Assembly: GCA_030635565.1 (NCBI GenBank)
Contig: DAOVYP010000147.1
Location: 1-6,052 of the forward strand
Length of the DNA stretch: 6,052 nucleotides
DNA from: Spirochaeta sp.
GTDB lineage: Bacteria > Spirochaetota > Spirochaetia > DSM-2461
Direction: 5' to 3'
The notes under the pieces are model-generated. The model was not told the DNA's origin and did not search any database. It saw nothing but the letters and a program-made list of their open reading frames with translations. A program made the position numbers and the translations under genes. How positions within the stretch are numbered: position 1 is the first letter of the stretch; each line of letters begins with the position of its first letter. Below are positions 1-5,817 of the stretch, one piece after another.

Positions 1-231
1 GGTGACACCGGCACCGGCAAGGGATGAAAGAAATTCGTCGAAGAGTTTCACGGCATCCACCGGAGGAACCGCACGGTCGTAAATATCCCCCGACAGCAGC
101 ACCGCATCGGGTGGATTCTCCCCTGCCCGGGCCGTCAGCTCCGCGAGAATTTGAGTCTGATCTTCAATCAGGGATTCTCCATGGAAGATGCGTCCCAGGT
201 GAAGGTCGGCCAGGTGCAGGAATCGAGGCAT
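1..231 (-). CDS. sbcD: SbcD-type exonuclease subunit, N-terminal part (cut by window edge)
   Basis: Only the first 77 codons are present; the gene continues beyond position 1. The product is the start of a calcineurin-like metallophosphoesterase of the SbcD/Mre11 family, the manganese-dependent nuclease subunit of SbcCD, which opens DNA hairpins and trims blocked double-strand ends in the cytoplasm. Visible motifs are phosphoesterase motif I, LADLHLGR, with metal ligands D9 and H11, and motif II, LLSGDIYDR, with G48-D49 and D52. The GDIYDRAVPP stretch is typical of SbcD rather than of other phosphoesterases. The ATG at 231 puts the first beta strand (RFLHLAD) directly at the N terminus, as in the family, and has a Shine-Dalgarno sequence 5 nt upstream that overlaps the stop codon of the preceding gene. 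sbcC, the usual partner, would be expected outside the window. I am sure of the family and fairly sure of the SbcD assignment. Confidence 0.9.
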   Translation of the reverse strand, partial: MPRFLHLADLHLGRIFHGESLIEDQTQILAELTARAGENPPDAVLLSGDIYDRAVPPVDAVKLFDEFLSSLAGAGVT

Positions 232-236
232 CCGAT

Positions 237-242
237 ACCTCT
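237..242 (-). promoter_or_regulatory. Ribosome binding site of sbcD, overlapping upstream stop codon
   Basis: On the minus strand AGAGGT lies 5 nt before the sbcD ATG, and its AG is also the end of the TAG stop of the reductase gene. Ribosomes finishing the reductase would stop on top of the sbcD initiation site, so translational coupling is likely. This is the clearest Shine-Dalgarno sequence in the window and fixes the sbcD start. Confidence 0.7.
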
Positions 243-996
243 ATATAATTCCGGGAATGACGGCTTTACGGTTTTCCGGATAATCGGAAAAGTTCTGCCG
301 ATACCAGCGGTGACCTGATAGACCCCGGGGGAAAACATTTGCAAATGTGAATAAAGCGAATGCCAGGCCGGCGGGAGACCATGTGAGCATGGCCCACCCG
401 AACCACTGAATGATTTCCCCCAGATAATTCGGACAGGAGACCCAGCGGAACATCCCTCCCTGAGGAATGATGTAACGTCCGGGTCCCGGTTTCCGGGCCT
501 GGATTCTCCGGTCCGAATCGACATGTACGGAAAATCCGATAAAGAACAGGATGACTCCGGCGATGAACCGGGGATCGGCGAACCATGATGGACCGGCAAG
601 CGGCCGGATGGAAAACAGGAAAACTCCGTTTATGTATCCGTTGATAAAATTGAAGAAAACGGCCGAAACCATCATGGATACCGGAAAGGTTTTCCGGCCG
701 TGATGCATATTTGCCGGAAAAATGAAGGTTCGATAGATGTAGTGAAATTCCCAGATCAGGAGAAATATCCAGCTCCAGCCGATGGTGTTCCGGAAGATCC
801 ACGCTGTAACGGCTATCGTCAATACCGCGGGAATCTCCATCAACATCCATGCTATGAGTGAGTTCATTCTCGGTCCCCAGCCTTTCCTGGTGAATTTACC
901 GTATGGTGCACTGACGAAAAAAAGGAAAATAAATACCACGACGGAAACGGAGAATTGAAATATAAGGGCGATTTTGTAAGTTTGAATCAGGGGCAT
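241..996 (-). CDS. Steroid 5-alpha-reductase-like membrane reductase (3-oxo-5-alpha-steroid 4-dehydrogenase family)
   Basis: A 251-residue polytopic inner-membrane protein, close to the 254-259 residues of animal SRD5A1/SRD5A2, which use NADPH to reduce the delta-4 double bond of 3-oxo-steroids. Hydrophobic segments lie near residues 9-30, 47-68, 73-93, 106-128, 143-158 and 195-222. Compared from memory with human SRD5A2, the matches are continuous: WMLMEIPA (E54, equivalent of catalytic E57), HYIYRTF (Y86, equivalent of Y91), DPRF at 141-144, SD at 161-162, RKPG at 168-171, IPQGGMF at 177-183, NYLGEIIQW at 190-198 and DYPENRKAVIP at 238-248. The ATG at 996 is 9 nt past the Nudix stop; its Shine-Dalgarno is poor, suggesting coupling to the upstream gene. 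The substrate in this organism is unknown: a sterol, a polyprenal or another enone lipid are all possible. The family call is firm and the steroid specificity is not established. Confidence 0.88.
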   Translation of the reverse strand: MPLIQTYKIALIFQFSVSVVVFIFLFFVSAPYGKFTRKGWGPRMNSLIAWMLMEIPAVLTIAVTAWIFRNTIGWSWIFLLIWEFHYIYRTFIFPANMHHGRKTFPVSMMVSAVFFNFINGYINGVFLFSIRPLAGPSWFADPRFIAGVILFFIGFSVHVDSDRRIQARKPGPGRYIIPQGGMFRWVSCPNYLGEIIQWFGWAMLTWSPAGLAFALFTFANVFPRGLSGHRWYRQNFSDYPENRKAVIPGII

Positions 997-1005
997 AGTC
1001 CCATA

Positions 1006-1398
1006 TTAATTGCTTTGATACTTCTTGGCGAGTTTAAGGACGGCATTTGCCAGATCAGGGTTGTCAATCTTCCCTGCCGCATCCGCGGGAGTCAGAAAGC
1101 GCCGTTTCCGGAATTTCTTTTCCGGCCAGTCATCAGCCAGACTGCTGACTTTCACCGGATAGATTCTCCACAGGTTTAATCCACCATGGTCTATCGAGAA
1201 ATCTTTCGATTTGCCGGTAATCTTTCCTTTGATGCCCGCCTCTTCCCAGGCTTCGTTCAGGGCGACTTCCCTCTTCGTTAAATCCTCTTCAATCTGACCT
1301 TTCGGTATGATCCACCGCCCCGTCGTACTGGTGACGATAACGATTCTGTGTTTTTTGCCCATACCTTTGTAGCAATAGGCCGCCACAATTATGTCCAT
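1006..1398 (-). CDS. Nudix hydrolase, DIPP-like type
   Basis: A 130-residue single-domain cytoplasmic protein. The Nudix box runs from G34 to I56: G34, E49, E52, E53, G55 and I56 are in place, but position 48, normally Arg, is Asn, and position 40, normally Glu, is Leu. Leu at that place with Glu four residues later (E44) is what I recall for the small bacterial DIPP-like Nudix family, which also has RWxxPKG before the box (here R28-G34) and a WPE-x-R element after it (W91-E93, R97). That family hydrolyses diphosphoinositol polyphosphates, diadenosine polyphosphates or related compounds, and some eukaryotic members cut inorganic polyphosphate. The gene starts 44 bp from the divergent ppx-like gene and leads a three-gene minus-strand unit. 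The ATG at 1398 places the first beta strand (DIIVAAYCY) at the N terminus; a later ATG at codon 13 would delete it. No strong Shine-Dalgarno is visible. The exact substrate is not predictable. Confidence 0.88.
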   Translation of the reverse strand: MDIIVAAYCYKGMGKKHRIVIVTSTTGRWIIPKGQIEEDLTKREVALNEAWEEAGIKGKITGKSKDFSIDHGGLNLWRIYPVKVSSLADDWPEKKFRKRRFLTPADAAGKIDNPDLANAVLKLAKKYQSN

Positions 1399-1442
1399 CG
1401 ACCGTAATATACCCCATACTATGATGTAGCGGAAATGAAAAT
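1399..1442. promoter_or_regulatory. Divergent intergenic region between Nudix and ppx-like genes
   Basis: These 44 bp separate two divergently read gene starts and must hold, or at least overlap, the start signals for both units. It is AT-rich, with several -10-like hexamers in either direction (for example TAGTAT and TATATT on the minus strand), but none is paired with a good -35 at 16-18 bp. Neither gene has a strong Shine-Dalgarno here. Its position as a shared control region is inferred from layout, not from a recognised site. Confidence 0.4.
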
Positions 1443-2990
1443 ATGATTGTCAAAGAAACTATCGCAGTCATCGATATCGGCTCCAGTGCAATCCGTCTCC
1501 TCATCGCCCAGGGCGGCGAATCGTCGGACTGGGACCTCCTGGACAGCGCCGAACAGCCGCTGGCCCTGGGACGTGATGTTTTTCGCAAGGGATCCATCGA
1601 CAGACGCGCCATGAACCGGGCCGTTGAGATACTCAAGGGTTTTCAGGAACTGATGGTGCCCTACAACATCGATCGCATCGTCGCTATCGGAACCAGTGCG
1701 CTGGAGGAGTCGGAAAACCGGGAGATGTTCATCGATCGTGTGATGCTGCAGACCGGCATCGAGATTCGAGTGATCGACAGTGTCGAGGCGAATCAGCTCA
1801 CATGGCTGGCAGTCAGGGAACCTCTGAACAAAGCTCTGACCGGATTCAAACGATATAATTCACTGATAATCGAGGCCGGAGCCGGCAGCACCGATCTGAT
1901 GATTCTCAAAAAGGGTAAAATCACCGGCTCACACACCCTGCCCATCGGTACTCTGCGCTACCTCCAGAAACTCGATCAGAATTTCGGAGGTAACATCGAT
2001 AATGTCAGGGAGTTCTTCAGAAATCAGGTATCGAGGACCGTCAAGACGATATCCCACGAACTCCGTCTCTCAAAGATTTCGAAATTCGTAGCTTTCGGTA
2101 GCGATGCACGCCTCATGGCCGACCTTCTCGGACATCCTGTTACGAAAGAAATAGCTGTAATCTCGAGAGATGCATTCAGGGACTTCATGAAGGAAATCGA
2201 GTCTTTAAGCCCGGAGGAGATGATTACCCGACTGAATCTCCCGTTGAATGAAGCCGAGCTTTTCTATCCGGCCATGCTTGTTTTCGACACATTTGTCGAA
2301 TCCACCAGGGCTGATGAGATACTGGTTCCTTCTGCAAATATCCGACAGGGACTGCTCATTAATTATGCAGCCGGCCGCAATACCCTCAGGGAAATTTTCA
2401 GGACACAGGTCCTGGCCGGTTCCCGCAGCCTGGCTAAACGTTTTCAGTCCGATATGAAACATGCAGAATTCGTTATGAAACAGGCGGTCCTGCTGTACGA
2501 CTCACTGAATACCGAACTCGGACTTATGGGATATAACCGCATGTTCCTGGAAGCTGCCGCCATACTTCACGATATCGGAGGATTCATCGGCGTCACGAGT
2601 CATCATAAGCATAGCCAGTACATAGTCCACAATTCGGATATCATCGGACTGTCGGCTTCCGACAAGGAGATTGTCGGACATATTGTCCGATATCACAGGA
2701 GGGCAAAACCCCAGAGCTCCCACAGCCTGTATATGAGCCTGAACCGCAACGATCGGATAGTCGTTCAGAAGCTTTCCGCCCTCCTCAGGGTTGCCGATGC
2801 ACTGGACAGATCCCACACCCAGCAAATAGTCATCAGCGATCTGAAAATTAAAAACGACAGGCTGATTATCCAAACTTCTTATCCTGGTGATCTGTCCCTG
2901 GAAGAACTCAGTCTTGAAGAGAAGGGTGATTTATTCGAGAACCTTTTCGGCCTGAAAACCGTCCTGAGATTCGATAATTCAACGACATGA
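1443..2990 (+). CDS. ppx: Ppx/GppA-family protein with HD domain (divergent exopolyphosphatase homologue)
   Basis: A 515-residue cytoplasmic protein; E. coli Ppx is 513. Residues 1 to about 310 form the ASKHA (actin/hexokinase-like) phosphatase fold: IAVIDIGSSAIRLL (7-20), AIGTSALEE (81-89), VIDSVEANQLTWLAV (110-124), IIEAGAGSTDLMIL (142-155) and a second phosphate motif, VAFGSDARL (216-224). The family normally releases phosphate from polyphosphate ends or from pppGpp. Here key positions deviate: the E. coli catalytic Glu121 position is A116, DIGGGSTE has become EAGAGSTD, and DLGSNS has become DIGSSA. Residues from about 330 to 465 form an HD domain with likely metal ligands H340, H376-D377, H387/H390, H418 and D452, so this domain looks complete. 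The ATG at 1443 puts the first strand at the N terminus. The stop overlaps the ppk start by 4 bp. The family is certain; exopolyphosphatase activity is doubtful. Confidence 0.88.
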   Translation: MIVKETIAVIDIGSSAIRLLIAQGGESSDWDLLDSAEQPLALGRDVFRKGSIDRRAMNRAVEILKGFQELMVPYNIDRIVAIGTSALEESENREMFIDRVMLQTGIEIRVIDSVEANQLTWLAVREPLNKALTGFKRYNSLIIEAGAGSTDLMILKKGKITGSHTLPIGTLRYLQKLDQNFGGNIDNVREFFRNQVSRTVKTISHELRLSKISKFVAFGSDARLMADLLGHPVTKEIAVISRDAFRDFMKEIESLSPEEMITRLNLPLNEAELFYPAMLVFDTFVESTRADEILVPSANIRQGLLINYAAGRNTLREIFRTQVLAGSRSLAKRFQSDMKHAEFVMKQAVLLYDSLNTELGLMGYNRMFLEAAAILHDIGGFIGVTSHHKHSQYIVHNSDIIGLSASDKEIVGHIVRYHRRAKPQSSHSLYMSLNRNDRIVVQKLSALLRVADALDRSHTQQIVISDLKIKNDRLIIQTSYPGDLSLEELSLEEKGDLFENLFGLKTVLRFDNSTT

Positions 2991-5047
2991 AAGACGAGAG
3001 ATTCATACAGCGGGAGATTTCCTGGAACGCATTCAACGCCCGGGTGATGAGAGAGGGCCTTCGGGACGATCTCAAGCCCCTGGACCATCTGAAATTCATG
3101 GCTATCACCAGCTCGAATTACGATGAATTTTTCATGGTTCGTGTCGCAAAACTGATGCGTGATACCCCCGAAACTGAAGGGCAGTCGGATGTACTTGCCG
3201 ATCTTCTCATGGAGATACGCAAAGTCGTCGAGCTGCAGGATCGAACGGTAACTCGGAAAATTATCCCCACTCTCGCGAAAGAAGGACTGGTTATCCTCGC
3301 ACCCGAAGATTGGGGAACAGAGGAAAACCTCAAGGCCGATCATATTTTCGAGACCGAACTCTTCCCTTTATCCACCCCCATCGCAGTCCGGAAAGACGCG
3401 CAGCTTACCGATCTGGTTACCCAGGGTCGTATCTACACGGCGTGCTCCTTTGATGACGATGAGCTGGTGATTATACGGCTGCCGGATAATATTGACCGCT
3501 TCAGGGATCTGGGCATCTCCGGAGACAAGAAGATAATCATTTTGCTGGAAGACATTCTGATGACCCGGAGTAACAAGTTTTCCCCCGGTCGTAAAATGAA
3601 ATCTTCCTGCTTTTTTCGGGTTACCCGGGATGCCGATATGACCGTTGATGAAAAACGGGACGAGGATTTCATCGCCGCAATGGAGGAAATTCTGGAAAGC
3701 CGGAAAAGCAGTTTCCCGGTAAGGCTGGAAACCCGGGGAGACTTCGAACTCGCCGGGCAGTTGAGGGAAAATCTGGGTCTTCCTGAATCGAATCATTTCC
3801 ACCTTATATCTCCTCTGGATCTCAAGGCTTTTTCAAAGATCGCAATCATGCCCGAATTCGAGCATCTGAGAACCGCACTACACACTCCCGAAGCCGCGGA
3901 AGACCTATCGGAAAATGACGACATATGGGAAACGCTCAAAGACCGGGACATCCTGCTGCATCATCCATACGAAACTTATGCCCCGGTAATCAGAATGGTG
4001 GAGGAGGCGGCAGAAGACCCGGCCACATTAGCCATAAAGATGATTCTGTACCGTACAAGCGGCGACTCACCAATCGCCGGCGCCCTCATCAGGGCGGCGG
4101 AAAGAGGCGTTCAGGTAACCGTCCTTGTAGAACTGAAAGCCCGGTTTGACGAGGGAGCCAACATCAATTGGGCGGCGAGGCTTGAAAAAGCCGGAGCCAT
4201 CGTCATCTACGGTCTGGTGATATTGAAGGTTCACGCAAAGGCCTTGATGATCGTTCGCAGGGAAGACGAGGGAATCCGCCGGTATCTGCATCTGGGAACG
4301 GGTAATTACAACGATTCAACGGCAAAACTCTATACCGATCTCGGATTAATAACGGCCAGGGACAATTACACACGTGATGCCGCACTCATGTTCAACGCCA
4401 TAACCGGCTATTCATCCGATCCTCACCTGGAAACCCTGTTCATGGCCCCATTTACCCTCAGACGTGAGATCCTGAGACTCATTCATCGTGAAGAGAAAAG
4501 AGCCCGAGGTGGTGAAGAGGCAAGAATCATTGCAAAAATGAATTCTCTGGTCGATCTGGAAATCATCGAAGCGTTGTATGAGGCATCTGACGCAGGTGTA
4601 AAAATTGATCTCAACATCAGAGGAATTTGCTGCCTGAGGCCCGGTATTGACGGACTCAGTGAAAACATACGCGTCATAAGCATCATCGATGCATTTCTCG
4701 AACATACCCGCGCCTTCATCTTTCACAACGGCGGGAGGGTGGAAGTCTATCTTTCCAGTGCGGACTGGATGACCCGGAACCTCAACAGGCGCGTGGAATT
4801 ACTCTTTCCCATCGCCGATTCGAGTCATAAACGTCGTATCGGGTCGATACTCGAGAATTATTTCAGAGACAATTGCCGATCATGGGAACTCCGTTCAGAT
4901 GGGGAATGGGACATGATCCGCCCTGCGAAAGGGGAAAGAAGTTTCCGGATACAGGAGTACTTCGCCGAAAAAGCCGCAGTTCAGGCCGCCGGCAGAATGA
5001 TTATTGAGAAAAAAACCCTGTCTGTACGGCGTAAACCATCCGGCTGA
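2987..5047 (+). CDS. ppk: Polyphosphate kinase (PPK1)
   Basis: A 686-residue enzyme (E. coli PPK1 has 688) that reversibly transfers the ATP gamma-phosphate to a growing inorganic polyphosphate chain through a phosphohistidine; it is usually a membrane-associated tetramer. The four PPK1 domains are present: N (about 5-105, with FIQREISWNAFNARV and SSNYDEFFMVRVA), head (about 106-300), C1 (about 303-483) and C2 (about 484-670). In C1 and C2 the numbering runs a constant 19 behind E. coli: H416 in VHAKAL (autophosphorylated H435), H435 in HLGTGNYN (H454), H573 in LEHTRAF (H592), R356 in ILYRT (R375) and R386 in KARFDE (R405). SSADWMTRNL (590-599) is also conserved. It starts inside the ppx-like stop codon (ATGA) and has no Shine-Dalgarno of its own, so it is probably translated by coupling. 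No defect is visible and it should be active. Confidence 0.97.
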   Translation: MKDERFIQREISWNAFNARVMREGLRDDLKPLDHLKFMAITSSNYDEFFMVRVAKLMRDTPETEGQSDVLADLLMEIRKVVELQDRTVTRKIIPTLAKEGLVILAPEDWGTEENLKADHIFETELFPLSTPIAVRKDAQLTDLVTQGRIYTACSFDDDELVIIRLPDNIDRFRDLGISGDKKIIILLEDILMTRSNKFSPGRKMKSSCFFRVTRDADMTVDEKRDEDFIAAMEEILESRKSSFPVRLETRGDFELAGQLRENLGLPESNHFHLISPLDLKAFSKIAIMPEFEHLRTALHTPEAAEDLSENDDIWETLKDRDILLHHPYETYAPVIRMVEEAAEDPATLAIKMILYRTSGDSPIAGALIRAAERGVQVTVLVELKARFDEGANINWAARLEKAGAIVIYGLVILKVHAKALMIVRREDEGIRRYLHLGTGNYNDSTAKLYTDLGLITARDNYTRDAALMFNAITGYSSDPHLETLFMAPFTLRREILRLIHREEKRARGGEEARIIAKMNSLVDLEIIEALYEASDAGVKIDLNIRGICCLRPGIDGLSENIRVISIIDAFLEHTRAFIFHNGGRVEVYLSSADWMTRNLNRRVELLFPIADSSHKRRIGSILENYFRDNCRSWELRSDGEWDMIRPAKGERSFRIQEYFAEKAAVQAAGRMIIEKKTLSVRRKPSG

Positions 5048-5126
5048 CAGTCACGCTGAGTGCCGCACCCGCAGATATACACCGGAGCCACATCATATCT
5101 TCACCTTATAAAATTACTGTCCGAAT

Positions 5127-5606
5127 ATGTCATCCGGAATTAAACAGGCATTAACAGTTTCCACCGTCAAAAAAAGCATACTGAAAAGTGGTGGAGGCGT
5201 GTTTGTCTGTCTGTCACAAAATCTGACGGAGTCACCCTATCTGGATGTTTTAGCCCCCTGTCGGATATCCACCATAATCGCCGCCGCATTCGTCAAATAT
5301 TCCGACCGGGTTGAACAGGGTTTTGACTGTTTAATACCGGGTCAAATTCCAAAGGAAATTTCGGAACCGGCATTCGATTACATTATCAACCCTTCAATTC
5401 TGGCATGGTGCTGTAATCTGAATAATTCCGATAATGCTGAAAACCATATTATTGTACAAATTGAAATCCTCTCTGCGGAATCGTGGATTCTTCTGGATAA
5501 AGTTATCATCAGCAGAGAAACATCCTGGCATGCCACAGAATTCAACTATCCATGTGAGCTCATCATCGAACCACTGGAAATGATAGTCGCGGATTTATAC
5601 TGCTGA
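5127..5606 (+). CDS. Hypothetical protein resembling the DUF4823 family, without signal peptide
   Basis: A 159-residue protein of unknown function. From memory its pattern fits DUF4823, a family of small proteobacterial envelope lipoproteins: a G-x-V-x-V-type strand (GGGVFVCLSQN, 22-32), a helix with STIIAAAFVKYSDRVE (48-63), FDYIINPSILAW (83-94), a strand IIVQIEIL (108-115), then DKVIISRETSW (124-134) and a C-terminal LIIEPLEMIVADLY (145-158). Family members usually begin with a lipobox signal, but none is present: a TAA at 5109 closes the frame just upstream, and the ATG at 5127 leaves only about 15 residues before the domain. No Shine-Dalgarno precedes it; TATAAA at 5107-5112 could be a -10 giving a nearly leaderless mRNA, but no -35 matches. 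It is AT-richer than its neighbours (33-40% GC in parts against 52-60% in parts of ppk). It lies 79 bp after ppk with no clear terminator between. It may be real but decayed, or cytoplasmic. Confidence 0.65.
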   Translation: MSSGIKQALTVSTVKKSILKSGGGVFVCLSQNLTESPYLDVLAPCRISTIIAAAFVKYSDRVEQGFDCLIPGQIPKEISEPAFDYIINPSILAWCCNLNNSDNAENHIIVQIEILSAESWILLDKVIISRETSWHATEFNYPCELIIEPLEMIVADLYC

Positions 5607-5670
5607 ATTTTTTCTGAAATCCGGTTCTTCACGATACGCCCTGAACAGAGAGATACGTCCATTTGTATTT

Positions 5671-5704
5671 CCGGGCTGTAAGTTGACCCTTATCCATAGC
5701 CCGG
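5671..5704. repeat. Inverted repeat enclosing the -35 box of the tRNA promoter
   Basis: CCGGGCT (5671-5677) is the exact inverse of AGCCCGG (5698-5704); one G-T and one T-A pair extend the stem to 9 pairs around a 16-nt loop. No T run follows, so it is not a standard terminator. The arms flank the TTGACC -35 box at 5683-5688 and end 2 bp before the -10, a position where an operator or a DNA cruciform could affect transcription. Confidence 0.5.
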
Positions 5705-5712
5705 CCTATAAT
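5683..5712 (+). promoter_or_regulatory. Sigma70-type promoter of the tRNA-Leu gene
   Basis: TTGACC (5683-5688, five of six consensus bases) and a perfect TATAAT (5707-5712) are separated by 18 bp, directly upstream of the tRNA. Transcription would begin near 5719-5721, giving a leader of about 14 nt before the mature tRNA 5' end. The discriminator is not strongly GC-rich, so strong stringent control is not obvious. Confidence 0.75.
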
Positions 5713-5733
5713 CCAATTCCATTCTCCCCCCTC

Positions 5734-5817
5734 GCCGGCGTGGTGAAATTGGTAGACACGACAGACTCAAAATCTGTTGTCCGCAAGGACGTGTCGGTTC
5801 AAGTCCGACCGCCGGTA
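5734..5817 (+). tRNA. tRNA-Leu (anticodon CAA)
   Basis: A complete class II tRNA of 84 nt that reads UUG. The acceptor 5' strand is GCCGGCG (5734-5740) and pairs with 5810-5816. The D arm has G10-T-G paired with C-A-C and the GG pair at 5751-5752. The anticodon stem is ACAGA/TCTGT with loop CTCAAAA, giving CAA at 5768-5770. A long variable arm has GTCC/GGAC around GCAA (5779-5790), as expected for leucine. The T arm is GTCGG/CCGAC around TTCAAGT. Position 73 is A, the leucine discriminator. The outermost acceptor pair is G-T (a G1-U72 wobble) rather than G-C. The bases after A73 are TGT, so CCA is not encoded and must be added by the CCA-adding enzyme. A protein-like frame through this gene (LAGVVKLVDT...) is the well-known artefact of tRNA-Leu genes. 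Confidence 0.97.

Noticed and set aside
168..850. Long minus-strand frames at 168-599 and 266-850
   Set aside because: They are alternative frames of the reductase gene with no family features; the frame at 241-996 carries the full conserved protein.
1425..1453. Minus-strand TTGACA at 1453-1448 as a -35 for the Nudix operon
   Set aside because: The sequence 17-18 bp downstream (GCTACA/CTACAT) is a poor -10, so I could not support a promoter.
5211..5228. CTGTCACAAAATCTGACG resembling a Pho box, interesting beside ppk
   Set aside because: The second half is out of register with the 11-bp Pho-box repeat, and it lies inside the 5127-5606 coding region rather than before a promoter.
5590..5623. 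CGGATTT/AAATCCG inverted repeat with a T run as terminator of the DUF4823-like gene
   Set aside because: The T run is within a 20-nt loop rather than after the stem, and the 7-bp stem is AT-rich and weak.
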